This document shows positions 1-9,230 of a stretch of 15,545 nucleotides of DNA, piece after piece (position 1 is the stretch's first letter; the number at the start of each line of letters is the position of its first letter). The notes under the pieces are model-generated. The model made no database searches. It was not told the origin of the DNA and saw only the letters and a program-made list of their open reading frames with translations. This DNA comes from Chloromonas sp. AAM2 (lineage: Eukaryota > Chlorophyta > Chlorophyceae > Chlamydomonadales > Chlamydomonadaceae). Position numbers and translations under genes: made by a program. Location: contig QAXH01003201.1 in assembly GCA_004335635.1 (NCBI GenBank), positions 1 through 15,545 of the forward strand. The letters are read 5' to 3'.

Positions 1-486
1 ATGCGATTGAATGGAGGGAAAAGCGATGAAGAGAGACTCCGCGCTATGTGATACTGCGACTCTGAGTTCCGAATGGCTGCCATGATCCGAATGGCGCACG
101 ATATTTTCCGATACGTTTCTTTTTCAAACCTGTGAGGCCGAGCTGTTGGTCCGGCGCGTGATAACGATGCGATAGGCGGTGTCGCTGAGGTCTGCTTAAC
201 GAGACTGCATACTCGGTTCATGGGATTATGGGGACTTCGACCCCGCGGTTCAACCGACTTAACGATGTGAATGAAGGAATACACCAGGGACGTTACGAAA
301 TAGAAACGGCAATGTTAAAAAAAATAGTAAGGGGGGCAATAAAATAAATAAATATATAATATATCAATATATAATATATATGTGTATATGGTAGTTTCCT
401 TTGGCATTATTTACTTGATGGTATGCACTGTCGACTGACTGGCAAGCCGTGGCTTATTGTGCATGCCTTGAGCTGGTTGTGTTCAG
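1..486 (+). other. upstream intron of the ThrRS gene, composite sequence
   Basis: No coding exon is visible here. An acceptor (ttcag) ends at 486, just before the first synthetase exon, so at least the right part is intron. The first ~310 bp are rich in CGAT/CGAATGG-like words and look unlike the rest of the window. They are followed by an A-run (about 316-327), a G-run, and a TA-rich low-complexity tract (about 340-390). The exon that should precede residue EKYW (end of the TGS/editing region and start of the catalytic core) is not present, so the gene continues upstream of the window or the left end is a foreign or misjoined piece. Confidence 0.55.
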
Positions 487-3400
487 GGAAAAGTACTGGG
501 AGTACGAATATGAGGAGGTGGTGTCGCCCAACCTTTACAACTTCGACCTATGGGTGAGCGAAGGACGGCATGACAGCACCTACCTGTGATCATGTTGGCA
601 GATGAAAACTAAACACGTTGATGGGCAGATGGAGGGTGAACATCTAACTGGCTCGGCGCACTTATGACATGCGAGATGTGTGGCAAGGTCTGCCGCGAGA
701 GGGTTGCATGGATGGCTGCTGATTTTGTGATCATAGCAACTGTCAATCTAGTTGTACTGCAGCCGATCTAACAGTAAGACAGCCATGGCCAGAACCTGGT
801 CTGTCTAGAAGATTTTTTTGCGCACCTGTTGCCCACACAGGTGACCAGTGGGCATGCGGACCACTACAAGGACAATATGTTCCATTTCGAGATTGAAAAG
901 CAAGTGTTCGGCTTAAAACCCATGAATTGCCCAGGTGAGCCAACAGACCTCAAAACCTGTCACAACTGTGCAAGCATCGGTCACACGCATTTGAATTGCG
1001 AGACTGCTGACATCAACCAGTTTGCATGTGTTACGTACGGTGATTTAATTCTAATGTCAGCAGGCTAGACGCAGGTAGACTAATTGACACCACAGCAATG
1101 ATAGTCAAAAACAGATAGCTTTCCACTGTCGAATAGCATCATGTTTGTTATCCAGTGTGATGGCTCAGTGATGCTCGCTTGAATTTGGCGACACCGCTTT
1201 GCTGATGGCTGAGTCTGTATGCATGTTCCGTTTAAGCAGGTATTCCACCCAGCCAGTAGCATGTTCGCACATGAATTTTCATGTACGCCATCATTTGAGC
1301 CCTGTTCATGTACGTGTTCCTGCGCCTGCACATTCACAGGCCACTGTCTCATGTTCAAGAACCGCACGCGGTCTTACCGAGACCTGCCCCTCCGGCTAGC
1401 GGACTTTGGAGTGCTGCACCGCAACGAGTATAGGTGAGCCGTGCGCTCGTGAGCCGTGTACCGCTCTTGCTCAGTCGTATGGGTGTTGTAAGGCTCAGCG
1501 TTGCATCCTCCTTGGCCACCCATGACCAGGATGCCTTCCTGACCTATTGCAGCTGGCGTGCTACTCGTGCAGTCTGTTGTAGCACTGGCTGCAAGTTGCA
1601 GGCGAGGGCAACCCTACTGTTACCTTCTGTTAATACCATGGACCGACCGTCGTTGCTGGGCTGTGAGTCACCATGTTGCTATCCTGGCCTGCTGACCTGA
1701 TTGATCACCTGATTGCCCTCAAGTGTGACCGTTAAACCTTTGTACGCAGTGGCGCACTGTCTGGCCTCACACGCGTGCGACGGTTTCAACAGGACGACGC
1801 ACACATCTTCTGCAGACCAGATCAGGTACGCATCTCTCTCTGCTCTCTGGACCAGTGTTTGCCCAGCTTCACTGTGCCGCATGCTCAAACAGTTGCGGAC
1901 CATCATTCAAGAAATAATGAAATAAATATTAACAAAACAACAAACAAGCAAGGAAAAAGCTGGCCTGTCATGCCCAGCACTGGGGTCTACAGGGTAAGCC
2001 TTCAGACAGTCAATCCTTGCTTCGCATGAAAGCTGTAAGCGCATGCATCAGCACCGGTCCTGACGTTGCTGCAGCTGATCCCAAGGATCTCTATGCCATT
2101 TTCAGGTGATGACTGACGGCCAAGGCTCAGTCACCTTGCGTTCAGGGCTGCAGCTGTATGCCTGTCAATCCTGACGTCGCTGACTCCAAGGGTCTGATGT
2201 CCCTGGCGTGCAGGTGATGAGCGAGGTGCAAGGCTTCCTCAAGTTTCTGGACGAGGTGTATTCCACCTTCGGTTTGGAGTACAGCCTGGCGCTGTCCACA
2301 CGACCTGAGAGCTTCCTGGTGAGCAGGGGGGTGGAGCAATTATGAAATCCTGGTTGTGCGAGCTGGTGGATCTTATGGACTCTGGTATGGCCCTGGCCCG
2401 GCATTACCATTCCCTGTGCGCTCCCAGCGTCAAAAGTGTGCAATTTTCGGTTTCCACGTGTGAATTGTCCACACGTAACCACAATTTCTAATTTCTATGG
2501 AGTGGCGTGCCGGTTGACTGCATCATGATGTTGAACAATGTATGATGCAAGCCAACAAGCATTCAGGAGTGCATGCAGAACGTCATGGCATTGAGCCAGG
2601 GAGTTACATCTGGTTTGACCTGCAAAGTGGCCCATGTGTCCTTTACAGTTATGTTAGTGCAAAACGTCTTGAAACCGTTGGTGTTCTCGGAAAATGTCGC
2701 AAAATATTCACAACGTTTGCGCTTGTTGTCTTCTGCAGGGTGAGCTTGAGCAGTGGAACAAGGCAGAGGCAGCGCTCACTGATGCACTCAACTCCATCGG
2801 CAAGGCCTGGGCAATCAACGAAGGTGAGATGCAACGCTGGTTTGAGGATGATACGCCTAGAGTGGCTTTCTGCTGCCTCCAACAACAGTTCAGTTGCCTT
2901 GAACACCACAGCATGCAAGTGTGTTGAATCTTGAACCACGTTATGGTACGCTGTTAGCTGAGAGCTGGTAAGTATGGACTGGCATATTGCCTTGAGTACA
3001 ACATCATGCAAGCCGTTGTTGGCCGTTGCAGCATGCTGGCTGGTTGTCTCATACAGTGTGCAACGGAAATTCAGAGTGGGCAATGCCCTGACATTAGAAG
3101 GGAGCACTGGCCAGGTCCACTCTTATCAATATTGTGCGTCCTTGACATGCTTTTTGCAGCTGACGGTGCGTTCTACGGCCCCAAGATCGACATCACAGTG
3201 TACGACGCGTTGAGACGCAAGTTCCAATGTGCCACTGTGCAGTTAGACTTCCAGTTGCCCATCCGCTTTGACCTGGAGTACGTGGGAGAGGTGAGCTGTG
3301 CTTGTGCGGTGCTTGTGCGTTCTATATCTTGCATTGGATATCCATATATTCAAATCCACGTTTGTGTCTTCTTTTGCTTCACGAACTGCTTGTTGCACGT

Positions 3401-5589
3401 GGTTCTTAGGACTCTGCTGCGCACCGGCCTGTGATCGTCCACCGCGCCATCCTGGGCAGTGTGGAGCGCATGTTCGCCATCCTCACGGAGCACTACGCCG
3501 GCAAGTGGCCGTTCTGGCTGAACCCAAGACAGGTGGGAGGGGCACGTGACGTCAGCGTATGGGGCCATGCGACATAAGGGCATGCAGGGGCATGCGTTAT
3601 CAAGGCGTCACTGCTACATCACTTACGACACTTGTTGACCAATTCAAGGGCATGGCAGCTGCTGAGTGCCCCCTTGTCATCTTGTCCTGGTCCGCTTGTC
3701 TGTTTCCTCCCCACTCCACTTGGTGACCGACAGAGATGGAGGAGCGGGCCTGCTGACATGTGCGGCTTGTCCTTGTCTTCCAGGTGATGGTTGTTCCTAT
3801 CAGCGAGCACGCCTACCCATACGCTCGCGAGTTGAGGCAGACCATCCGCAAGGCAGGCATCCATGTGGACGCAGACTGCAGTGACAGGAAGATGCAGAAG
3901 AAGGTGGGGGATGGATTGGACCGGATGGGGTGCAACGGCGGACAGATCAGATCAGAAAGGGACGTGGGACAGGGTGGTGAAGCGTGTACACTGAGCGACA
4001 AGCTTGGGGCAGAGTCCACGTAGCTTGCTCTTGGCCTGACATGAGTGGCCCGCTCAATGATTTGATGAAAGTCGCCAGATGATCTCACGGTCACAGTGGC
4101 ATCACAGGCAAGCTGTACGAAACGATTAATGCTCTGCAGCCTGCACGCTGCTTACCTCGAGCCTGCACTGTCAGCGTTGATCTGTAAAGTAGCATCACGC
4201 TCGAAAAGGCAAACTCCTTGGACGTTTGCAACTATCAGACTTGTAAGCCTCGGCTTGCTTGTGAATGCAACACGGTGCATACACGTAACTTTACAGGTCC
4301 GTGAGGCTCAGTTGGAACAGTACAACTACATCCTGGTGGTGGGCGAGGCGGAGTGCAAGGCGCAGACGGTCAACGTGCGCACAAGGGACAACGTAGTGCA
4401 TGGCATGTTCAAGGTACGTGTGACAGAAGCCATGCAAGAGCTAGTTAGCGCAGTTAAGGAAGGCCGGGCAGCAAAGCGCAACCACCACCAGCGCAGCACC
4501 CCTTTCTTCATGGCTTCTGCCGCATGGGCACGGCGGAACAGAAGCCACGAGTATGATGGCAAGGCCTGTGTGCTGAAGAAGGTTTGCAAGCACTTTGCCT
4601 GTCGCATGGCATGCATGATACATTTACTGGGATGTGTGAGAGCAAAGCGCGAGGGGGAAAGGTTCTTGAAATCGGGTGCCAACAAGGCAAGCTACACTTG
4701 TGCTTGTAAAAGCGGGCAGCAACCCCAGCTGCTGTCCCTAGTTCAAGTCCCGTATGTCGTATATGCTGAGGGACAATGGACTTGTTTTCTGGGCTTGTTT
4801 TCAGTTGAACGAGCTCATGGACATCTTGGTAGAGGAGCTCAAGACCCGGTCCCTGACAAGCAGCTTCGCTGGAAAGTCAAGCGCAGGTGAGCCAAACAGT
4901 TGGCATCAACGTAAGGGGTTGAGAAGGGCTGGGCAAAAGTTCAGGTGTTTTGTCTGTGATGGGTGAAGTGTACTCCGTTGCTGAAGCTGCATGGCCTCAA
5001 ACTCTTGTGTCTGGTCCAGTGCTTGTAACAAGATGTGGTTGGTTGGTGGTTGTTTACTTGAGAAGATTGTACTGATGCTGGTTTTGAGCATCCTGACGAG
5101 GGGTACTGTATGCAAACTGTAGGGCCATTAATGCCCTGCTCAGACGACACAGGCTCAGGTGGCTAGGCCACATGGGACGCATGCCTGACACTTGCAGCGT
5201 CAAACGCTTGCTTTTGGCAACTGTTCCAGCCCCAGAGGGCCAGCAGGCTGTAGCAAGGAGAGGCAGGGGTGCCCCTCTCTCAACTTGGAACCGTGTTGCT
5301 AGTGCTGACATTCGTATCTTGCACCCTGCTACCAGTGAGCCTTCTTGGCTTACCGATTGTCAGGCGCGTAATTCTTGGAGATATGTTGTGTCTAGCTGCA
5401 GTACCGTGGGTTGAACCATGAAAAACCATGTGATGATGACGATGATGATGTAGGGCTATTTCTGACTGGTCTGAAAAGGCACATGGGCACCCCTCTGCTT
5501 GCATGAACCGAAGTACTGCCTGCCCTTGGTTTTGTTACCGTGCAGCGGCAGACGGCGTGGCAGCGGACGGCCAGGCAGCAGCGCACTAA
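487..5589 (+). CDS. threonyl-tRNA synthetase, cytosolic-type, 3' part (12 exons)
   Basis: Charges tRNA(Thr) with threonine (ATP-dependent, class II). Exons: 487-553, 841-934, 1340-1433, 1750-1825, 2214-2318, 2739-2823, 3160-3290, 3410-3532, 3784-3903, 4297-4413, 4805-4886, 5546-5589. All junctions are GT..AG, phases match throughout, and the sum is 378 codons plus TAA. The sequence shows motif 1 around [11 protein letters not shown], then TSGH and [12 protein letters not shown]. Motif 2 is [20 protein letters not shown] followed by [10 protein letters not shown], then LSTRPESFL and [11 protein letters not shown]. Motif 3 is [16 protein letters not shown]. The family's three zinc ligands are all present: Cys of NCPG, His of DDAHIF, His of VIVHRA. 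The anticodon-binding domain begins near [16 protein letters not shown] and ends around VNVRTRD. The tail is Ala-rich ([14 protein letters not shown]). The N-terminal TGS and editing domains are outside the window. The first base, 487, completes a codon begun in an upstream exon. Introns at 935-1339, 1434-1749, 2319-2738, 2824-3159, 3904-4296 and 4414-4804 hold nothing I recognise. No inactivating change is seen. Confidence 0.95.
2058..2134 (+). repeat. decayed duplicate of ThrRS exon border (decoy acceptor)
   Basis: This intronic stretch resembles 2169-2238, the end of the same intron plus the start of exon 2214-2318. Both have tcctgacgt(t/c)gctg, then ccaagg(a/g)tct, an acceptor, gtgatga and caaggct. 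The decoy acceptor (ttttcag) ends at 2105, and its phase-0 reading begins VMTDGQGS against VMSEVQGF in the real exon. It stays open for 22 codons and stops at TGA 2172-2174. The offset between the two acceptors is 108 nt. I infer a tandem duplication that has diverged. Use of the decoy would give a truncated message. Confidence 0.65.
5126..5451 (+). mobile_element. 5'-truncated LINE (non-LTR retrotransposon) 3' end
   Basis: Lies inside the last ThrRS intron, in sense orientation. The frame through 5172 reads [20 protein letters not shown], the characteristic LRRxRLRWLGHVxRM signature downstream of the reverse transcriptase in many LINEs. It is followed by KRLLLAT, an Arg/Gly-rich stretch and a W-containing tail that ends at TGA 5412-5414. 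About 20 bp of 3' UTR is followed by a GATGATGACGATGATGATG tail. The octamer TGTAGGGC occurs just before the insert (5118-5125) and just after the tail (5449-5456), a candidate target-site duplication. No RT catalytic domain is present, so the copy is dead on arrival. Confidence 0.75.
5430..5451 (+). repeat. (GAT)n tail of the LINE fragment
   Basis: A short imperfect triplet run, gatgatgacgatgatgatg, directly follows the LINE 3' UTR. Many LINEs end in a simple-sequence tail instead of poly(A), so this marks the element's 3' boundary. Confidence 0.7.
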
Positions 5590-6023
5590 GCTGACATCAC
5601 TGCTTGCAAGTTGGCTTCTCACCGTCACTCCTTGGCTTTACACGTCATGACTACCTGAGCCACTCGCACACCCTGAGGGAGATCCTAGCACCGAACTTGA
5701 ACCTAGAAGCCAGACCACGCTCCTGCTCTCGCTGAGCATACAACCACCCTCACTCATCTACCTTCACTCAAGCCTAGTGTGACGTATCTTCATGGCTTCA
5801 CTGACCGTAACATGTCGATTTCACTGCGATGCCGAGATTAGGCCTGCCTGCACTGAGGTGCCTATCTTGGACGCTGAACTGGTGTTCAAGGCTATGACTC
5901 CGATGCTGTGCTGTGCTTGTCTGTTCATGCGTTGTTGCTTGGCAGCTTGCTGACACACATGCTGCTAGTGTGGTATGATTCGTCAGAGCAGGCAATGGGT
6001 GGCTCACTGATGGTAGCATGTAA
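5590..6023 (+). other. ThrRS 3' UTR with TGTAA poly(A) signal at its end
   Basis: Follows the TAA at 5587-5589. The first TGTAA pentamer on this strand is at 6019-6023 (gcatgtaatg). TGTAA is the known polyadenylation signal of green algae such as Chlamydomonas. A 3' UTR of about 430-450 nt is inferred. No open frame in this stretch looks coding. Confidence 0.5.
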
Positions 6024-6581
6024 TGTGGCTGCACCTGTGTACTGGAAATGATCATCCTTTCAGCGGTAGTGTGACCGGCTTTTTATCAAGTACATCGGTT
6101 CATCAGGGTTGCAAGGACCGTTGTAGGGACCATCATGCAGGACATGATAACATTCTATCCGGGCCATGACATGGATGCTCAACACTGGTCTTACACTAGA
6201 CTGCTGAGGCCAGTTTCATGTTGTTCGCACAGCCATCTTAGCGTAGTGACCAAGCACATGTGCTCTGCTGCCTGCGCTCAACCACCAGTCAGATCTCACC
6301 TTGGCATGCCAGTCTGCCTTGGGCACAACCACAACAGGCTTACTCAACACTGGCTCACACCAACACAACAAATGACGTTGAGTTTGTGTTCGGTGCATGT
6401 GAGCTCTGTATATATCAGCTTTTACGGGTGAGTGTGCGCACATGGCATGATATATAGTACCATATACAGTATTGTACTGGTCACCAAGGACAAGGGGTTC
6501 CTGCCAAGGCGGGTTGATGTCCTACGCAGGACAGAAGAAGAAAATGGAAAAAAAAATGAAGTTTGCGGGTTCTGGGCACGA
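6024..6581. other. intergenic stretch between convergent genes
   Basis: No gene is supported here. A plus-strand frame of 77 codons (6432-6665) contains a run around GFLPRRVDVLRRTEEENGKK and reads moderately protein-like, but no splice context or family supports it. A palindrome CAGTA-TTG-TACTG lies near 6467-6479. Confidence 0.4.
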
Positions 6582-6586
6582 TTACA
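6582..6586 (-). promoter_or_regulatory. TGTAA poly(A) signal candidate, minus strand
   Basis: TTACA on the plus strand is TGTAA on the minus strand. It lies about 285 nt past the stop codon at 6871-6873, a plausible distance for the minus-strand ORF above it. Pentamers occur by chance, so this rests on position only. Confidence 0.35.
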
Positions 6587-6870
6587 ACCAGCTACACTAC
6601 CACAAATGAAATTGTCCCAGAACTGGCAAGCTTCTGTTTTGTTTGCTGGTGCTACTGTATCATAATCAGCCCTTGAATTGGAACGATCTAAACACAGATG
6701 ATCACCCCTCCATAGTGCGCACACAGATGGCCCAAGTGCAAGTGAAGCTACTAATGAACTGCTCGTTGTGATCGCGCAAGCAAATACTAAACAAGTTTAA
6801 TGATATGACCCATGATATGACCCAGGCGAAGTGCAGCAGATCGATTGGCTCGCCCCTCGCCTCTCACGAA

Positions 6871-7299
6871 CTAGCAACCAAGGCGTCGGCGTTTCTGCGC
6901 CCTCGTCTGGGCACCAGGCCCTGCCTCCACCAGCTCGACAGCTGTCGGAATTGCTGCAAGACCCTCGCCTTGAGCCAACAGTGTTCCAGCTGCCTCACCA
7001 CGCCCTTGCGCCAACTGTGTTCCAGCTGCCTCACCACTGCCTTGTGCCAGCGGCTCTTTACTTTGCTGCGCTTCCAGCGCCCGTTGCCTTCTGGTCGCCT
7101 CCTCTTGCGCCAGCAACGCCCTCAGCTGCCTCTGCGTCTCGACACAGCAGAACAGCTCCTTGGTCACAAGTGCAATCCCGACGCCATCGTGTTGCACACC
7201 ACCGATGCTGTCGTCGCTGTCAAGGTACGGCGTGCCGTGGTAGAGCGAGCAAGGCACCATGACGAACGCGCCCTCACTGCGGTCAGGCCATAAGCGCAT
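6871..7299 (-). CDS. unidentified protein exon with 12-residue repeats, probable 3' end
   Basis: 142 codons, ending in TAG at 6871-6873. It begins directly after an acceptor-like ttctgctagcag, so the ATG at 7299 may be internal to an exon instead of the true start. The N-terminal half (about residues 1-50) is mixed globular sequence containing PCSLYHGTPYLDSDDSIGG and VGIALVTKE. Then follows a charged Q/E/R-rich helix-like segment (QRQLRALLAQEEATRRQRAL). Next come repeats of the form LAQGxGEAAGTx, and a basic end (RAQKRRRLGC) that could be a nuclear signal. I do not recognise the family. It may belong to the gene ending at 7450 through a splice I could not place (phases do not match), or be a separate gene. 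Confidence 0.5.
   Translation of the reverse strand: MRLWPDRSEGAFVMVPCSLYHGTPYLDSDDSIGGVQHDGVGIALVTKELFCCVETQRQLRALLAQEEATRRQRALEAQQSKEPLAQGSGEAAGTQLAQGRGEAAGTLLAQGEGLAAIPTAVELVEAGPGAQTRAQKRRRLGC
6981..7052 (-). repeat. 36-bp coding minisatellite, two clear copies
   Basis: Units 6981-7016 and 7017-7052 share gtgttccagctgcctcacca and differ at only a few positions after it. A more diverged third unit precedes them (about 6945-6980). On the minus strand each unit encodes 12 residues (LAQGxGEAAGTx), so copy-number change keeps the frame. Confidence 0.8.
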
Positions 7300-7449
7300 C
7301 TGCTAGCAGAAGCCATAGTGATGAGGGGCCGTTGAGTTCCACGAATCGTTAAATGGCAGTAAACCTACGATGATCAACGACAACCTGAGAATGTGAGCAA
7401 TCACAAACGTTGTCAGCCAGGTAGTGCAATACCAGTGCACGTGTGCTGG

Positions 7450-7628
7450 TCATGTCGTAATGATCAGCCCACCAGTTTCAACAGGAGCATTGGCCTTAAT
7501 CGAGACAAGGTTACGCTTGCCTGATGTCGGCCACCACTTGGCCTTGCGCCATGGTGAAGCTCCAGCCGTGAACTGGTTCACGAGCACAGAAAACAACCGA
7601 CTCCGGCAGGCCACAGGCGCCCTCGTCC
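7450..7628 (-). CDS. unidentified protein, putative terminal exon
   Basis: Begins after an acceptor (attgcgcag) with two bases GG and reads to TGA at 7450-7452. The frame includes RAPVACRSRLFSVLVNQF, GASPWRKAKWWPTSGKR and NLVSIKANAPVETGG. Its 2-base start is phase-compatible with the exon ending at 8763, which leaves one base. A second open frame over the same DNA (containing GACGLPESVVFC and GWSFTMAQGQVVADIRQ) is also protein-like and cannot be excluded. No family is recognised. Confidence 0.4.
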
Positions 7629-8762
7629 CTGCGCAATGGCACAGTTGGTTGTGAATATGTCCGCCGCGCCTGAGGGCTACGCCGTGGGCAGCTTATGCAA
7701 CAGAGGCCCGCATGCATTGAGCGCGAACGCAAGGCAGTGATACACGAGAGGCTGGCTCATCGTGACCAATGCCGAGCAAGGAGAGGAGGTGTATGAGGAG
7801 GTGTATGAGCAGGTGAATGAGGAGGTGTATATATGAGGTACATACTACCAAGCGTGACATTGTGGACACATTGCATGTCCCAACCACGCGTATGTAACCA
7901 GCTTTCTATCAGGTCACTTCACGACAGGCCATCTACTGGACTCCGCTAATCCATCAATCAGATTGGAGCATACATGCAGGCAAGCCTGATGTTGCCGGAT
8001 GTTGCCTAGTGAGCACGCGCACAAGGTAACGGACAAGAACACCCAAATCGTAGGCTTTAGATACCCACTGCCCATGCCGGGATCCTTATCCCACACAAGT
8101 GCCCATTGACTACGTACTTGTGTAGATAAGACATGTACGCTGCACAGCAAGGAGCAACATTGCAGATCATGTCAGCACAACAAGACTTCACAGTTGATTT
8201 ACAGGCTCCAGCACATTGTACAACCTCATGGTGTGGTGATCCTCTCTTGTCAGTCTTGCACGCAATATCAAATGCCATCTCATGGCAGAATTCTGCTCTG
8301 CGTTGCATGCCTCAGGCTCTGCTTAGGCATTCAGTTGCTTGTCTTCAGAGAAGTGCAAGGACTGCTACTGTACAAGGAGGCCTGGCAAACCATTGAGGCA
8401 CAGACAGTCATGGCCACCCGCCTCCTTGGGGAGGTAGCCAAGCCCTCCACCCCCCGACTGAGACAGCCGCAGCACTTCATTGGGCACTAGACACATGCCG
8501 CCTAATGTAGGTCACACCCGAGAACCCATCTCCGAGTTAACTGCTATGATTTGAAGGCAAGACTACACACGGCGCAGCGGCAGTTGTCAGTGCGGACAAT
8601 GGCATTTGGTCGGGAGAATCCATCTCAGTGCTTCAGGTCTTAAAGTGGCCGTTCTGGACCTTAGTCTTGGGTCAATCATGGCGGCATGAAACAGTGAAAA
8701 ACACAGACAGTCATGGCGGCATGAAACGTAAAGGTATGAACACACCATGTTTCTGCACGCAC
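7629..8762. other. long putative intron or intergenic region
   Basis: Between two putative minus-strand exons. It contains a 12-bp tandem repeat (7783-7830) and, on the plus strand, a 98-codon frame (8194-8490) with a segment LLYKEAWQTIEAQ. I could not attach this frame to any exon structure. The 17-mer tcatggcggcatgaaac occurs twice, near 8677 and 8711. Otherwise nothing is recognised. Confidence 0.35.
7783..7830 (+). repeat. 12-bp tandem repeat, four copies
   Basis: Units of gaggaggtgtat at 7783-7794, 7795-7806, 7807-7818 (variant gagcaggtgaat) and 7819-7830. The minus-strand translation (LIHLLIHLL...) is a by-product, not evidence of a gene. Confidence 0.9.
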
Positions 8763-8874
8763 CCTTGGAGACGCCAAGGGCAAGTGCAGCGCACTCTACA
8801 AGGGTCAGGTCAGGCACCAGTGCGTCTGTTTTGAAGCCAAGTGCCTTTGCCACTTCCAGCCGCAACGCAGCCAT
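8763..8874 (-). CDS. unidentified protein, internal exon
   Basis: Bounded by an acceptor (catcgcag) and a strong donor (GTGCGT). It encodes 37 codons plus one base, starting in phase 0. The sequence includes MAALRLEVAKALGFKTDAL and LTLVECAALALGVSKG, an amphipathic, helix-rich segment. It follows in phase from the exon ending at 9148, which is phase 0, and hands one base to the exon starting at 7628. No family is recognised. The clean splice signals and protein-like composition are the evidence. Confidence 0.5.
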
Positions 8875-9082
8875 CTGCGATGCACAATCATGGCCTGCTG
8901 TTGAAGTTGACGCAAACAAGGAAGGAGCATTATGCAATGGCACAAACAAAGACAGAGCTCTGAGCAGAGATTCGAATGACTGTGACAAAGACCTTCTCCA
9001 GCTATGAGCACTTGAGTAGCTGATGTCATGTCAAAACAACGCCGACCACTCCCAAGTCCGAATCCACGTAAGGTAATGGAAT

Positions 9083-9143
9083 AATGATGATGATAATGAT
9101 GATGATGATGATAATGATGATGATGATGATAATGATGATGATG
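9083..9143. repeat. (GAT)n microsatellite with 18-bp higher-order period
   Basis: GAT triplets are broken by an extra A at regular intervals, giving units of aatgatgatgatgatgat at 9095-9112 and 9113-9130 plus flanking partial units. It begins just inside the donor (GTACC) of the minus-strand exon that ends at 9148. Confidence 0.9.
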
Positions 9144-9147
9144 GTAC

Positions 9148-9230
9148 CTGTGGTGAACAGAGTCGTTCGAGTTGGCTGATTCCTTTTGCCACGTTGCGCA
9201 CATCCTCTGTAAACTGCTTGTCCAGGTCAC
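9148..9230 (-). CDS. unidentified protein, internal exon
   Basis: Reads GDLDKQFTEDVRNVAKG then ISQLERLCSPQ, ending at CAG|GTACC. The acceptor is probably cctgtgacag before 9230, with the first two bases completing a Gly codon. An earlier acceptor (gatgccag, exon start 9253) would add SRCLPVT and is an alternative. Upstream in the same frame is LIADASS. The exon is phase-compatible with the one ending at 10676. No family is recognised; an Asp in this position would be consistent with, but does not prove, a DDE-type core. Confidence 0.45.

Noticed and set aside
829..1068. Plus-strand ORF taken as a separate small gene
   Set aside because: Its first half is ThrRS exon 841-934; the rest is intron read-through past GTGAGC at 935.
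2649..3107. 152-codon minus-strand ORF
   Set aside because: It is antisense to ThrRS exon 2739-2823 and its introns, with no family resemblance or splice context.
4735..4760. tRNA B-box-like agttcaagtcccg
   Set aside because: The flanking bases do not form a T-arm stem and no A box or acceptor stem is present; it lies in a ThrRS intron.
6805..7293. 162-codon plus-strand ORF rich in Cys and Leu
   Set aside because: It mirrors the minus-strand repeat ORF at 6871-7299, whose sequence is more protein-like and which ends at a stop with a TGTAA signal downstream.
7693..7887. Minus-strand ORF with LIHLLIHLL repeats
   Set aside because: The pattern is just translation of the 12-bp tandem repeat.
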